From assembly GCA_900635465.1 (NCBI GenBank), contig LR134135.1:1674001-1738000 (forward strand): DNA of 64,000 nucleotides, read 5' to 3'. Each line of letters starts with the position of its first letter. Within the stretch, counting starts at the first letter, position 1. The position numbers and the translations under genes were made by a program. The stretch is from Lelliottia amnigena. GTDB taxonomy: Bacteria; Pseudomonadota; Gammaproteobacteria; Enterobacterales; Enterobacteriaceae. Shown piece after piece: positions 9,470 to 21,331 of this stretch. The notes under the pieces were generated by a model, which saw only the letters and a list, made by a program, of their open reading frames with translations, had not been told where the DNA came from and did not search any database.

Positions 9470-10144
9470 TTAGCGTAATTCAAACAGGTATCCCTGGCCC
9501 CTCACGGTCGTGATGACGTCGTGAGGATGCTGTGCCTGAATTTTTTTACGCAAACGCCCCATCAGCACATCAATCGTATGGCTTTCACGCAGTTCGGCAT
9601 CCGGGTATAGCTGCAGCATTAATGAATCTTTGCTCACCACTTTGCCGCTGTTGCGGATCAGCGTTTCCATGATGGTGTATTCGAACGCCGTGAGCTTGAT
9701 GACTTCATCGTTGATCGAAAATTCACGGCGAGAAAGATCGACCTGGAATGGCGGAAGCGAAATCACCTGAGAGGCCAGACCGCTGTTGCGGCGCATCAGA
9801 GCCTGAATACGGGCGGCGACCTCTTCGATGTGAAACGGTTTGGTGACATAATCATCTGCGCCCGCGCTGAGCACTTCGACTTTGTCCTGCCAGCCTTCGC
9901 GTGCGGTCAAAACCAGTACGGGGAGAGAGACGTCATGGCTGCGCCAGCGACGGATCAGTGACAGACCGTCTTCATCCGGCAAGCCCAAATCGACGATGGC
10001 GATATCGGGCAGATGTTCATTGAGATAATAATCGGCTTCCTTTGCATCTTCTGCATCATCGACCTGATGGCCCATTTCCTGAAGCTGAACTTTCAGGTGA
10101 TGACGTAGCAAAGCATTATCTTCAACAACCAATACGCGCATCAT
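9470..10144 (-). CDS. phoP: Response regulator PhoP
   Basis: An OmpR-type response regulator activated by PhoQ that controls Mg2+ transport, LPS modification and virulence genes. The receiver domain (1-120) has the phosphoryl-accepting Asp in [12 protein letters not shown] (about residue 52) and Lys in YVTKPF. The winged-helix DNA-binding domain ends GQGYLFELR. It starts MMR, as in Salmonella, after GGGAGAAGAG; the second ATG is equally possible. phoQ follows with no gap. A PhoP box upstream points to autoregulation. Confidence 0.97.
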   Translation of the reverse strand: MMRVLVVEDNALLRHHLKVQLQEMGHQVDDAEDAKEADYYLNEHLPDIAIVDLGLPDEDGLSLIRRWRSHDVSLPVLVLTAREGWQDKVEVLSAGADDYVTKPFHIEEVAARIQALMRRNSGLASQVISLPPFQVDLSRREFSINDEVIKLTAFEYTIMETLIRNSGKVVSKDSLMLQLYPDAELRESHTIDVLMGRLRKKIQAQHPHDVITTVRGQGYLFELR

Positions 10145-10185
10145 CTCTTCTCCCTAAAATTAATGGTATGAATAGTTTAACGCTG

Positions 10186-10220
10186 ATTATGTGGCTGTGG
10201 GGATAAACATTGAGTAAACG
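10186..10220 (-). promoter_or_regulatory. PhoP box and promoter of phoPQ
   Basis: On the minus strand GTTTA, five bases (CTCAA), then TGTTTA (10220 down to 10204) match the direct-repeat PhoP box. Twelve bases further is CATAAT, a fair -10 element. This is the spacing of PhoP-activated promoters where the box replaces the -35 element, and E. coli phoPQ is autoregulated this way. The sites are seen; the regulation is inferred. Confidence 0.75.
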
Positions 10221-10232
10221 CTGTGGAAGGAA

Positions 10233-10256
10233 CCCTCTTTCCGGGCGGAAAGAGGG
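10233..10256. terminator. Hairpin downstream of purB
   Basis: CCCTCTTTCC (10233-10242) and GGAAAGAGGG (10247-10256) form a perfect 10-bp stem with loop GGGC, just after the purB stop and before the phoP promoter on the same strand. It probably limits purB read-through into phoPQ. The motif resembles the CCCTCTCCC palindromes at 70-92 and 50769-50791. Confidence 0.55.
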
Positions 10257-10264
10257 CGGGAGCC

Positions 10265-12284
<2,020 letters not shown>

Positions 12285-12308
12285 ACGGGCTCCTTTTAGT
12301 GTGCTCTT

Positions 12309-13934
<1,626 letters not shown>

Positions 13935-13943
13935 GATTTCTCC

Positions 13944-14598
13944 TTATTCAGGTGCGTCGCGCCATTCCCCATTGGCCAGGGAATCCAGCGTGTAATGACC
14001 CATGGCATAGCGGATAAGCCGCAGGGTAGGGTAGCCAACGTGGGCCGTCATCCGGCGAACTTGCCGATTACGGCCTTCATAAAGGGTGATTTTCAGCCAG
14101 GCGGTGGGAATGGATTTACGCTCGCGAATCGGCGGGTTACGCGGCCACAGCCACTCCGGCTCGCTGACCCGCTCAACGCCAGCAGGCAGCGTCGGACCAT
14201 CGTTTAACGCCACGCCGTTACGCAGCGCAACGAGCGTTTCGTCCGTCGGTTCACCCTCGACCTGAACGTAGTAGATCTTTCCGGTGCGTTTACCCGGCTG
14301 GGGTCAGGCTGGCCTGCAATGCGCCATCGTTGGTTAACACCAGCAAACCTTCGCTATCGCGATCCAGACGCCCCGCGGCGTACACGCCCTGTACAGGAAT
14401 AAAATCTTTCAGGGTGCTGCGCCCGGCCTCGTCCGTAAACTGCGGCAAAACATCGTAGGGTTTATTGAACAAAATGACCCGTTTTGGTTGGTTTACGGGT
14501 GTTCTTCTGGTGGCTTGTTGTGAGCTGAATCGCTCAACCCGGTGATTTCTAAAAGAAGTTTTCTTCATGGTATTTTCAGCGTCGGTCAATTGCCGCAT
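13944..14598 (-). pseudogene. rluE: 23S rRNA pseudouridine(2457) synthase RluE, frame broken by one +1 indel
   Basis: RluE makes pseudouridine 2457 in 23S rRNA. The first 99 residues include [15 protein letters not shown] and the catalytic Asp in [11 protein letters not shown]. The frame is lost after QASLT at a G4 run on the plus strand (14300-14303). The remaining C-terminal part ([11 protein letters not shown], then [10 protein letters not shown] to the stop) is in another frame. With the base removed the protein has 217 residues, exactly the E. coli length, so a sequencing error is likely. Confidence 0.92.
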
Positions 14599-14659
14599 TA
14601 TAGCCTAATAACGAATGCCTTTCATGGCGCCGGACATTCAGGTACTATCGGACGGCTCA

Positions 14660-14674
14660 TTACAAATTATTAAC
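14660..14674 (-). promoter_or_regulatory. Possible ArcA site upstream of icd
   Basis: The minus strand reads GTTAATAATTTGTAA, close to the ArcA direct-repeat consensus (GTTAATTAAATGTTA). It is about 40 bases before the icd start, in the promoter region. In E. coli ArcA represses icd without oxygen. The match is imperfect and unsupported by other evidence. Confidence 0.35.
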
Positions 14675-14715
14675 ATAAGATCAGTAACAACCAGAAGCGC
14701 TCGAAGGAGAGGTTA

Positions 14716-15966
14716 ATGGAAAGCAAAGTAGTTGTTCCGGCGGAAGGTAAAAAGATCACCCTGCAAAACGGCAAAATTAACGTTCCACACAACCCGATTA
14801 TTCCCTTCATTGAAGGTGATGGTATCGGTGTAGACGTTACTCCTGCAATGCTGAAAGTGGTTGATGCCGCTGTTGAGAAAGCCTACAAAGGCGAGCGTAA
14901 AATTTCCTGGATGGAAATTTACACCGGTGAAAAATCGACCCAAGTTTACGGCCAGGACGTTTGGCTGCCAGCAGAAACGCTGGACCTGATTCGCGAATAC
15001 CGCGTGGCAATTAAAGGCCCACTGACCACCCCGGTCGGCGGCGGTATCCGTTCCCTGAACGTTGCTCTGCGTCAGGAACTTGATCTGTATGTGTGTCTGC
15101 GTCCAGTGCGTTACTACCAGGGTACACCAAGCCCGGTAAAACGCCCGGAACTGACCGACATGGTTATCTTCCGTGAAAACTCAGAAGACATCTACGCAGG
15201 TATCGAATGGAAAGCGGACTCTGCTGACGCAGAAAAAGTGATTAAATTCCTGCGCGAAGAGATGGGCGTGAAGAAAATTCGCTTCCCTGAACATTGCGGT
15301 ATCGGCATCAAGCCGTGCTCCGAAGACGGTACTAAACGTCTGGTGCGCGCAGCCATCGAATACGCAATCACCAACGATCGTGACTCTGTGACTATTGTTC
15401 ACAAAGGCAACATCATGAAGTTCACCGAAGGCGCATTCAAAGACTGGGGCTACCAGTTGGCGACTGAAGAATTCGGTGGCGAACTGATCGACGGCGGTCC
15501 GTGGCAGAAAATCAAGAACCCGAACACCGGCAAAGAGATCATCATTAAAGATGTTATCGCCGATGCGTTCCTGCAGCAGATCCTGTTGCGTCCAGCTGAA
15601 TACGACGTGATCGCGTGTATGAACCTGAACGGCGACTACATCTCCGACGCCCTGGCGGCACAGGTTGGCGGTATCGGTATCGCGCCTGGTGCAAACATCG
15701 GTGACGAATGCGCACTGTTCGAAGCTACCCACGGTACGGCACCTAAGTACGCAGGTCAGGATAAAGTGAACCCAGGTTCAATCATCCTGTCTGCTGAAAT
15801 GATGCTCCGTCATATGGAGTGGTTCGAAGCCGCAGACCTGATCGTGAAAGGCATGGAAGGCGCGATTAACGCCAAAACCGTGACTTACGATTTTGAACGT
15901 CTGATGGACGACGCTAAACTGCTGAAATGTTCAGAGTTTGGCGACGCGATTATCGCGAACATGTAA
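14716..15966 (+). CDS. icd: NADP-dependent isocitrate dehydrogenase
   Basis: Icd oxidatively decarboxylates isocitrate to 2-oxoglutarate in the TCA cycle. It is 416 residues, as in E. coli. Ser113 in [10 protein letters not shown] is the site phosphorylated by AceK to divert carbon to the glyoxylate shunt. The signature with [17 protein letters not shown] and the adenine-binding HGTAPKYAG is present. GGAGAGG precedes the ATG. The 3' end, a common prophage attachment site in E. coli, is intact. rluE is divergent. Confidence 0.98.
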   Translation: MESKVVVPAEGKKITLQNGKINVPHNPIIPFIEGDGIGVDVTPAMLKVVDAAVEKAYKGERKISWMEIYTGEKSTQVYGQDVWLPAETLDLIREYRVAIKGPLTTPVGGGIRSLNVALRQELDLYVCLRPVRYYQGTPSPVKRPELTDMVIFRENSEDIYAGIEWKADSADAEKVIKFLREEMGVKKIRFPEHCGIGIKPCSEDGTKRLVRAAIEYAITNDRDSVTIVHKGNIMKFTEGAFKDWGYQLATEEFGGELIDGGPWQKIKNPNTGKEIIIKDVIADAFLQQILLRPAEYDVIACMNLNGDYISDALAAQVGGIGIAPGANIGDECALFEATHGTAPKYAGQDKVNPGSIILSAEMMLRHMEWFEAADLIVKGMEGAINAKTVTYDFERLMDDAKLLKCSEFGDAIIANM

Positions 15967-15989
15967 TCCACTCTTTGGGTTATATAAGA

Positions 15990-16019
15990 ACGGGAGCCTG
16001 AGGGTTCCCGTTTTTTTTT
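15990..16019 (+). terminator. Intrinsic terminator of icd
   Basis: The stem GGGAGCC/GGTTCCC (with CGGGA and TCCCG outermost) is followed by nine T residues, 24 bases after the icd stop. Confidence 0.9.
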
Positions 16020-16074
16020 GCCTCTCCAAATCCAGCCAATGTTTACTTTAACGCTGGAGAAAAAAGAGGTATCT

Positions 16075-16179
16075 ATGCCGAAAGGCACCAACATTAAGTC
16101 TTTTACGGATAATAACGTTAAGAGCTTTATCAGTAGTCAGGAACAAGCCTATGCGCGTTCACTTTATCTAACGAAATAG
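16075..16179 (+). CDS. Possible 34-residue small protein, unrecognised
   Basis: An ATG eight bases after AAGAGGT opens a 34-codon frame starting MPKGTNIKSFTDNNVKSF and ending ARSLYLTK. It is polar with no membrane segment, and I do not recognise it. It lies between the icd terminator and a strong hairpin (16193-16231). The ribosome site and spacing support translation; the lack of a known family argues for caution. It may be a remnant of a longer gene. Confidence 0.35.
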   Translation: MPKGTNIKSFTDNNVKSFISSQEQAYARSLYLTK

Positions 16180-16192
16180 AATCAGCTTATGA

Positions 16193-16231
16193 AACGCGAC
16201 CCGCTTCGGCGGGTGCGGGGTTTCTTATCCG
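16193..16231 (+). terminator. GC-rich hairpin after the small ORF
   Basis: CCCGC (16200-16205 region) pairs with GCGGG across a TTCG tetraloop-like turn. The outer GAAAC and GTTTC (about 16190 and 16225) extend the stem, followed by TTTC. It probably ends transcripts from the small ORF. The rest of the 16232-16338 gap holds nothing that I recognise. Confidence 0.5.
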
Positions 16232-16338
16232 ACAGTCGATGCGGCCACGGCCAACAGGCTGATGCCATCCTGCTTCGCGCAGGTGCCAGGAGCGGAAGTT
16301 GGAAATGATGGCAGAGTAAATAAACTCACGAGATCTCC

Positions 16339-17073
16339 TCATGGCTGTGTTTGATACTTTTGCTGATAGCGCGCGACAAGTTTGTCGAGAAAAGTGAACA
16401 GAGCCTTGTTCATTTCATGGTAATCGTGTGCACGAAGTATTTCTGCCGTATCGACGAACCGATATTCTGCGGCCCGCCTCAGATCGTTCTCGGAATGGGC
16501 AATCAAAAGCTCAACTTCAGCTAATGTGAACTCCATATGGCACTGAAATCCATACACCAGCTCCGAGTAAGCCACGATCTGACGTGGGCATCCAGTGCTG
16601 TAAGCGATAATCTCTGCATCAGGAGTTAGGCCAGGCATGTCGTTATGCCAGTGACCGACCTCAAGAATCTGCCCAAAATGCGAGAACATCTCATTTTTTG
16701 CGCCTGCTTCTGTCAGGATAATCGCGAACTTACCAATTTCCTTCTCCGGGCTATGGGAAAACGGCGCACCGAGCGCTTCGCCAATTAACTGAGCGCCTAA
16801 GCAAACACCGATGACAGCTTTACCCGCATTCACTGCTGAGGCGATTAACGCTTGTTCTCCTTTGGAATCAAAATGAGCACATTTTTCAACGGTGAATGAA
16901 GGGTCCTGCGGCCCCCCCATAATGATTAATAAGTCGATGCCTTCAGCATCAGTTGGACGTTTTTCACCGGTATAAACACGAGAGAATGTGACTTCATGAT
17001 CGCGTTCTCTGGCCCATGTTTCATAGGCGCCCGGGGCTTCAAAATGTTCATGTACGATAAAGTGAACTCGCAT
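16339..17073 (-). CDS. Class I glutamine amidotransferase-like protein
   Basis: A free-standing GATase1 domain (244 residues) of the GMP-synthase-like type, which would release ammonia from glutamine or act as a gamma-glutamyl hydrolase. The nucleophile Cys91 (GVCLGAQ) and the His179/Glu181 pair (CHMEF) complete the triad. The oxyanion strand IIMGGPQDP is also clear. There is no partner synthase beside it, so the substrate is unknown. It is the first gene of the accessory segment after icd, on the opposite strand. E. coli has no copy at this site. Confidence 0.8.
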   Translation of the reverse strand: MRVHFIVHEHFEAPGAYETWARERDHEVTFSRVYTGEKRPTDAEGIDLLIIMGGPQDPSFTVEKCAHFDSKGEQALIASAVNAGKAVIGVCLGAQLIGEALGAPFSHSPEKEIGKFAIILTEAGAKNEMFSHFGQILEVGHWHNDMPGLTPDAEIIAYSTGCPRQIVAYSELVYGFQCHMEFTLAEVELLIAHSENDLRRAAEYRFVDTAEILRAHDYHEMNKALFTFLDKLVARYQQKYQTQP

Positions 17074-17296
17074 TGGGAGATGCTCCTGATTTAACTGTGA
17101 TAATCTTCATGTTGAGTCACTCACCCAGCCAGCTGTCCCAATTAAGTTAACCAGCTTGGCTTTTCATGCCCGGCCGCATTTACAGCGGCATTTCGCACTA
17201 TTCTGAATTCTACGCCGCGCGATTTTTTACCGTAATCTATTCTAACGGCTGGACTGTGGCACTGAAAAGCGCCTGATGGCGAGTCTCAGAAACCCC

Positions 17297-17689
17297 TTAT
17301 CCAGGATAATAAAATTCAATTCTTATCCCACTCGGCTCATAGCACATCATATGCATCGACGGTCCTTCTCTGATAAGGGTTGGCTCGAATTCGATTTCAA
17401 TCTTATTCGCCTTTAATACATCAACAAGCTGAAACAGCGCTTCTTTACTTTTAACCCGCAAAGCTAAGTGATGGAGTCCGATATTCAATTTACGATCAAA
17501 TTTTACTGGCTCTTCTGTTTGCGTTTTCCAGAGCGTGATCGTCAGTGCATCGTCTTTCACAAAGATGGCCGGATAATCTTCGCGTCGTTTAATTTCTTCC
17601 CAACCTAATACTTTGATAAAGAACTCAGCGCTTTCTTCAAGATTTGATACGGATAAACCAATATGTTGCACACCGGAAGTTACTGACAT
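17297..17689 (-). CDS. VOC-family (glyoxalase/dioxygenase fold) protein
   Basis: A 130-residue protein with two beta-alpha-beta-beta-beta modules of the vicinal oxygen chelate fold. The metal-ligand-like positions are His10 in VQHIGLSVSN, His in LHHLALRV and Glu in RIEFYYPG. Such proteins include lyases, isomerases and antibiotic-binding proteins, so the reaction cannot be assigned. It starts at ATG 17689. It sits between the amidotransferase and an alpha/beta hydrolase, all on the minus strand but with gaps over 200 bases, so they may not be one operon. Confidence 0.75.
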   Translation of the reverse strand: MSVTSGVQHIGLSVSNLEESAEFFIKVLGWEEIKRREDYPAIFVKDDALTITLWKTQTEEPVKFDRKLNIGLHHLALRVKSKEALFQLVDVLKANKIEIEFEPTLIREGPSMHMMCYEPSGIRIEFYYPG

Positions 17690-17769
17690 GAGTATTTTTC
17701 CTTCAGAGAATAACGTTAGCCAACGTTTTAATTGCGAATTGCTAATCGCGCTGGCTGGGTTTCATACTT

Positions 17770-17890
17770 TTTATTCCGCAGACAAATTCATGCCTTCATC
17801 GAAGGCCATGATGGCTTCCACGCGTATTTCTGCGTTTTCGGCGATTCCCTTCACCGTCCGGTACCTGAGGCCGTTTTTCCACGAAGAGAG
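17770..17890 (-). pseudogene. Possible fragment of a deleted gene
   Basis: Between the hydrolase and VOC genes the minus strand holds about 39 open codons without a proper start, including RTVKGIAENAEIRVEAIMAF, ending GMNLSAE and a stop. It looks protein-like and directly follows the hydrolase stop, as the 3' end of a lost downstream gene might. I do not recognise the family, and it could be chance. Confidence 0.2.
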
Positions 17891-18838
17891 TTAATCTGGC
17901 AGGCGGATATGCCGGTCCAGAAAGTCGCGAACATCAATACCTATCTCTTTTGCATGAGTTTCGAGAGCGAAGTGGCCAGTATCGTAGAAGTTAATAACGG
18001 CATCAGGAATATCGCGTTTCCAGGCTTCAGCGCCCGCCGCTATGAAAAAGGGATCATGTTTTCCCCAGACGGCTAATAGCGGGGGCTGATTATCACGAAA
18101 ATAGCGCTGGAATTGAGGATACATCATGACATTTGAGGCGTAGTCCAGCAGCAGGTCGAGCTGGATTTCTGCATTGCCAGGGCGCAATACCTGCATCCCT
18201 TCTAGCGAATAGCCATCAGGTGAAACAAGACTGTGGTCTGGAACGCCTTCCAGATACTGCCATTTTATTGATGCCGGCGTCGGAAATTCACTCAAAGCAC
18301 GTCGGTTCTCTGGTGTGGGATCGCGCCAGTATGTCTGAATGGGCGCCCAGGCTTCTCCCAGTCCCTCTTCATAAGCGTTGCCATTCTGGGAAATGATGGC
18401 GGTCACACGCTCTGGATGTGCTAACGCCAGTCGCCAGCCGACAGGTGCGCCGTAGTCATGAACCATCAGAGCATAGGTAGTGAGATCAAGTTCTTGGGTG
18501 AACTGGTCAATTGTCTCAGCAAGCTGGTCAAAGGTATAAGCATATTCACCTCTCTCCGGAGCTTCGGTAAAACCAAAGGCCGGTAAATCGGGCGCAATCA
18601 GATGATAATGGTCGGCCAGTTGGGTAATGAGGTCGCGAAACATAAATGATGAACCCGCGAAGCCATGAAGCATCAGGAGGGTAGGCGATGCCGGATCGCC
18701 TGCCTCACGGTAGAAAACCTTGACGTTGCCTGCCTGTTTGTATCGGTAATGAATAGTGGAGATCGGGTGAGGTTGATGCGTTATCTGCAGCAGAAAGCCC
18801 GGTGGTGGAAGATGCCATGACAAACCTCTTGTAACCAT
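17891..18838 (-). CDS. Alpha/beta hydrolase with an Asp nucleophile (epoxide hydrolase/dehalogenase-like)
   Basis: A 315-residue alpha/beta hydrolase. The oxyanion motif is HGFAG (58-62). The nucleophile position is Asp128 in VHDYGAP, as in epoxide hydrolases and haloalkane dehalogenases, not Ser as in esterases. The catalytic His is H289 (DTGHFALETH), and an acid lies in WGKHDPFF. No signal peptide is evident. It is transcribed divergently from the CGNR regulator, with only 72 bases between start codons and inverted GTAACC repeats there, so the regulator probably controls it. The substrate is unknown. Confidence 0.8.
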   Translation of the reverse strand: MVTRGLSWHLPPPGFLLQITHQPHPISTIHYRYKQAGNVKVFYREAGDPASPTLLMLHGFAGSSFMFRDLITQLADHYHLIAPDLPAFGFTEAPERGEYAYTFDQLAETIDQFTQELDLTTYALMVHDYGAPVGWRLALAHPERVTAIISQNGNAYEEGLGEAWAPIQTYWRDPTPENRRALSEFPTPASIKWQYLEGVPDHSLVSPDGYSLEGMQVLRPGNAEIQLDLLLDYASNVMMYPQFQRYFRDNQPPLLAVWGKHDPFFIAAGAEAWKRDIPDAVINFYDTGHFALETHAKEIGIDVRDFLDRHIRLPD

Positions 18839-18878
18839 TAAAGTGTGGAATTGAAGGTTACAAGTAAATTTGGTAACC
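18828..18878. promoter_or_regulatory. Inverted-repeat operator between hydrolase and CGNR regulator
   Basis: CTTGTAACC (18828-18836) and its exact reverse complement GGTTACAAG (18856-18864) are followed by a third half-site, GGTAACC (18872-18878). The sites overlap the hydrolase start codon and precede the CGNR gene, the arrangement expected for a regulator that controls its divergent target and itself. Binding is inferred. Confidence 0.55.
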
Positions 18879-18910
18879 TGTCAAAATTATTTTATGAGTT
18901 ACGGATTACT

Positions 18911-19487
18911 ATGGATTCCAAACAGCTTTCTTCCCCGCCTCTTTTTTTGGCCGATAACCTCGCACTGGATTTCATCAACAGCGAATATGGGACTGGGAGT
19001 GATCGACATGATTGTTTTGAAAACGATCACAGCGTCATAGAGTGGCTGATCGTGACGGGCCTTGTCTCAGAAGGCACTCAGGCACCCGCCGGATTATTAA
19101 CGGAAGCTCGCCAGCTCCGTGATGCCTCAAGGGCTGTCGTGCACGCAGCGATGAACTCTGTTGCGGTAGATTTGGATGTCATTAACCGGATCCTTGAGAA
19201 AGGGCATCCTCTGACGAGACTGCAATGGGATGAGGATGTTCAGCGCTATCACGTCGATTCTCATGCTGCCAGTCATAGCCCCCGCAAGCCTTCTCTGGCC
19301 CGTTGCCGATGCACTGGTGAAACTGGTCACTGGCGATAAATTTGAATTCGTGCGCCAGTGTGAAGCGCATAACTGTATTTTACTTTTCCACGATTTGAGT
19401 AAATCGCATCGCCGCCGCTGGTGCAGTATGGCGACGTGTGGCAATCGCATGAAAGTGGCGGCCTTCAGAAACAGGAAGAATGCATAG
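18911..19487 (+). pseudogene. CGNR zinc-finger transcriptional regulator, frame broken by one +1 indel
   Basis: The N-terminal ABATE domain (FLADNLALDFINSEYG) reads from ATG 18911; a GTG at 18845 is less likely. The frame is lost near 19245-19262. The C-terminal zinc finger is in the next frame: Cys in CEAHNC, then RRRWCSMATCGNRMKVAAF, the motif that names the family. Restored, it is 191 residues, normal for the family. These proteins are stress- or metabolite-linked transcription factors. A sequencing error is the likely cause of the break, given similar lesions elsewhere in the window. Confidence 0.75.
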
Positions 19488-19804
19488 CGAACCTGACCGC
19501 TCCCCCAATGGGACGGGCTCAAAGCTCGTCTCGCCTGCATCGAAGCAGGACACCGATAAAACGTCTGGACGCTGTGGCTCAGGTTACGCTCAGCGCTTAT
19601 GATTTGAGGTTTAAAGTGAACTGGCTTTTATTCAAAGGGCGATGGTATTTGATCTCTCCATTGCCGCTACATGACGAGTTCAAGATAACCGTACCCGGTG
19701 AGCGTACCTGTATTATTCTCGACAGACGGCAGATGGAGCGGGCGGTTAGAGAGAGTCTGGCGTTCTCAGACAGCCCTTATGTGCCGGGTATGCCTCAGCG
19801 TTGA
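19488..19804 (+). other. Stretch with an unrecognised open frame
   Basis: After the CGNR gene a frame open from 19421 continues to 19804. Its 3' part (VNWLLFKGRWYLISPLPL to GMPQR) looks protein-like, but it has no ribosome site of its own and overlaps the CGNR end in another frame. It may be a decayed gene. From 19805 to 19989 nothing is seen except an AT-rich region that holds the TetR promoter. Confidence 0.2.
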
Positions 19805-19989
19805 TGACCTTTTTCCATCACGACATTTCTTCTTATTTTCTTTTCACAAGATTTTTTATCCAGCCCTCTCCGCTATAACAGCATCATCATACGAAGCCTC
19901 ACTGTCAGCAGTATAACTATTGATTTAAAACGCATTTATTGATGATCACACCTGTAGATCAAAAGATTTATTAATGAGTGCTTGATTAG

Positions 19990-20007
19990 GTAGAACGATC
20001 GTTCTAC
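19990..20007. promoter_or_regulatory. 18-bp perfect palindromic operator of the TetR gene
   Basis: GTAGAACGATCGTTCTAC is a perfect palindrome ten bases upstream of the TetR-family ATG at 20017. Its position over the likely promoter and start region fits autorepression. The protein that binds is inferred to be the adjacent TetR regulator. Confidence 0.7.
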
Positions 20008-20016
20008 TATTATCCT

Positions 20017-20586
20017 ATGAACAAAAACACAATGAACACACGAGAGAAAATTCTCGCTACCGCTGAACAGCTTATCTATCAGAACGGTATTCATGCGACA
20101 GGCATGGATCTTCTGGTGAAAACCTCAGGCGTGGCCAGAAAAAGCATTTATCGCTATTTCGCCAACAAAGACGAAGTGGCGGCAGCAGCGCTGAACGCGC
20201 GTGATCTCCGCTGGATGGAGTGGTTCAGGGCTGAATGCGACAAAGCGGATACACCGCAGGACCGCATCCTGAATATATTCACCGTCCTTAAGGGCTGGTT
20301 TGAGTCAGACGGTTATCGCGGATGCGCGTTCATTAATACTGCAGGTGAAGTGGGTGACAGTGCCGATCCTGTTCGCCAGATCGCCAAACTGCATAAACAG
20401 AAATTACTGGATTACACGCTCGAACTCACCGGGCAACTGAATATCGAGCAGTCTTCATCCCTGGCCAGGCAGTTGCTGATACTGATTGAAGGTGCCATCA
20501 CCCTGTCGCGTGTTATGGGCGATTACAGCGCCGCAGATGATGCGCGAGATATTGCTCAGCTGTTATTAAAACAGGTCTCGCAATAG
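20017..20586 (+). CDS. TetR/AcrR-family transcriptional regulator
   Basis: A 189-residue regulator. The N-terminal helix-turn-helix (about residues 8-55) has [26 protein letters not shown] and [12 protein letters not shown], the classic TetR signature. The C-terminal ligand domain contains [11 protein letters not shown], seen in TetR proteins similar to YcdC- and NemR-type regulators. The ligand is unknown. A perfect palindrome lies just upstream. The DUF1348 gene follows 61 bases downstream on the same strand and an esterase further on; these are its likely targets. Confidence 0.9.
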   Translation: MNKNTMNTREKILATAEQLIYQNGIHATGMDLLVKTSGVARKSIYRYFANKDEVAAAALNARDLRWMEWFRAECDKADTPQDRILNIFTVLKGWFESDGYRGCAFINTAGEVGDSADPVRQIAKLHKQKLLDYTLELTGQLNIEQSSSLARQLLILIEGAITLSRVMGDYSAADDARDIAQLLLKQVSQ

Positions 20587-20647
20587 AGACCTGAGTTCCA
20601 CAGATGAAATACTCACTGAAATATCCAATTTTACTGGAGGCACCACC

Positions 20648-21124
20648 ATGTCTGATTCACAAACTCGTCCGCCACTTCCCCCGTTCACTCGCGAATCAGC
20701 GATTGAAAAGGTAAGACTTGCTGAAGATGGCTGGAACAGCCGCGATGCGGAAAAGGTATCGCTTGCTTACTCTCTGGACACGAAATGGCGTAACCGCGCA
20801 GAGTTTGCAAATAATCGTGAAGAAGCCAAAGGGTTTCTTGAGCGCAAGTGGAAAAAAGAACTCGAGTATCGTCTCATCAAAGAGTTATGGGCTTTTGGCG
20901 GTAATCGCATCGCGGTCCGATACGCCTATGAATGGCGCGATGACTCGGGTAACTGGTTCCGTTCTTACGGAAACGAAAACTGGGAATTCGGAGAAGATGG
21001 CCTGATGCAGCATCGTTTCGCGTGTATCAATGACATGCCTATTAAGGAAAGCGAGCGCAAGTTCCATTGGCCTCTGGGACGTCGTCCGGACGATCATCCG
21101 AGCCTGTCAGATCTGGGTCTGTAA
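20648..21124 (+). CDS. DUF1348 (SnoaL/NTF2-like) protein
   Basis: A 158-residue protein of the DUF1348 family, which has the NTF2/SnoaL cone fold. It opens with [20 protein letters not shown], has the W-rich centre ([16 protein letters not shown]) and closes with the family tail [15 protein letters not shown]. The biochemical role of the family is unknown. CTGGAGG precedes the ATG at ideal spacing. It follows the TetR gene and is probably co-transcribed with it. Confidence 0.85.
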   Translation: MSDSQTRPPLPPFTRESAIEKVRLAEDGWNSRDAEKVSLAYSLDTKWRNRAEFANNREEAKGFLERKWKKELEYRLIKELWAFGGNRIAVRYAYEWRDDSGNWFRSYGNENWEFGEDGLMQHRFACINDMPIKESERKFHWPLGRRPDDHPSLSDLGL

Positions 21125-21298
21125 TTCAGTCAATTGTCTCCCAGGATGCCCAAGGCTTCTGTATTGACCGGGGCCTTTCTCCGCCAGATGATGTAATAAA
21201 ATAATGGCAGAGTAGGGGAACACTTTTTCATTTTAAACGTGCGTAGTATTTGCAGGGTGAAATACGACGGATAAATCGCGCACATATATAGTGCACGA

Positions 21299-21304
21299 TA
21301 TAAT
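21299..21304 (+). promoter_or_regulatory. Consensus -10 element before the secreted esterase
   Basis: TATAAT at 21299-21304 is a perfect -10 hexamer 28 bases before the ATG at 21332. No good -35 hexamer is visible at the usual distance. A short GCAC/GTGC inverted repeat (21280-21294) sits just upstream, so an activator or repressor may act here. Confidence 0.5.
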
Positions 21305-21331
21305 AGCAAGCAATTTTAATTGGACGGTACT

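Noticed and set aside
15181-15732. Long minus-strand open frame inside icd
   Set aside because: Antisense to a highly conserved gene with strong codon bias, which creates long open antisense frames by chance.
15800-16340. Prophage attachment duplication at the icd 3' end
   Set aside because: No second copy of the icd end, integrase gene or phage gene is visible after icd.
17712-17727. Twin AACGTT motifs upstream of the VOC gene as an operator
   Set aside because: Only six bases each, self-palindromic and common by chance; no further support.
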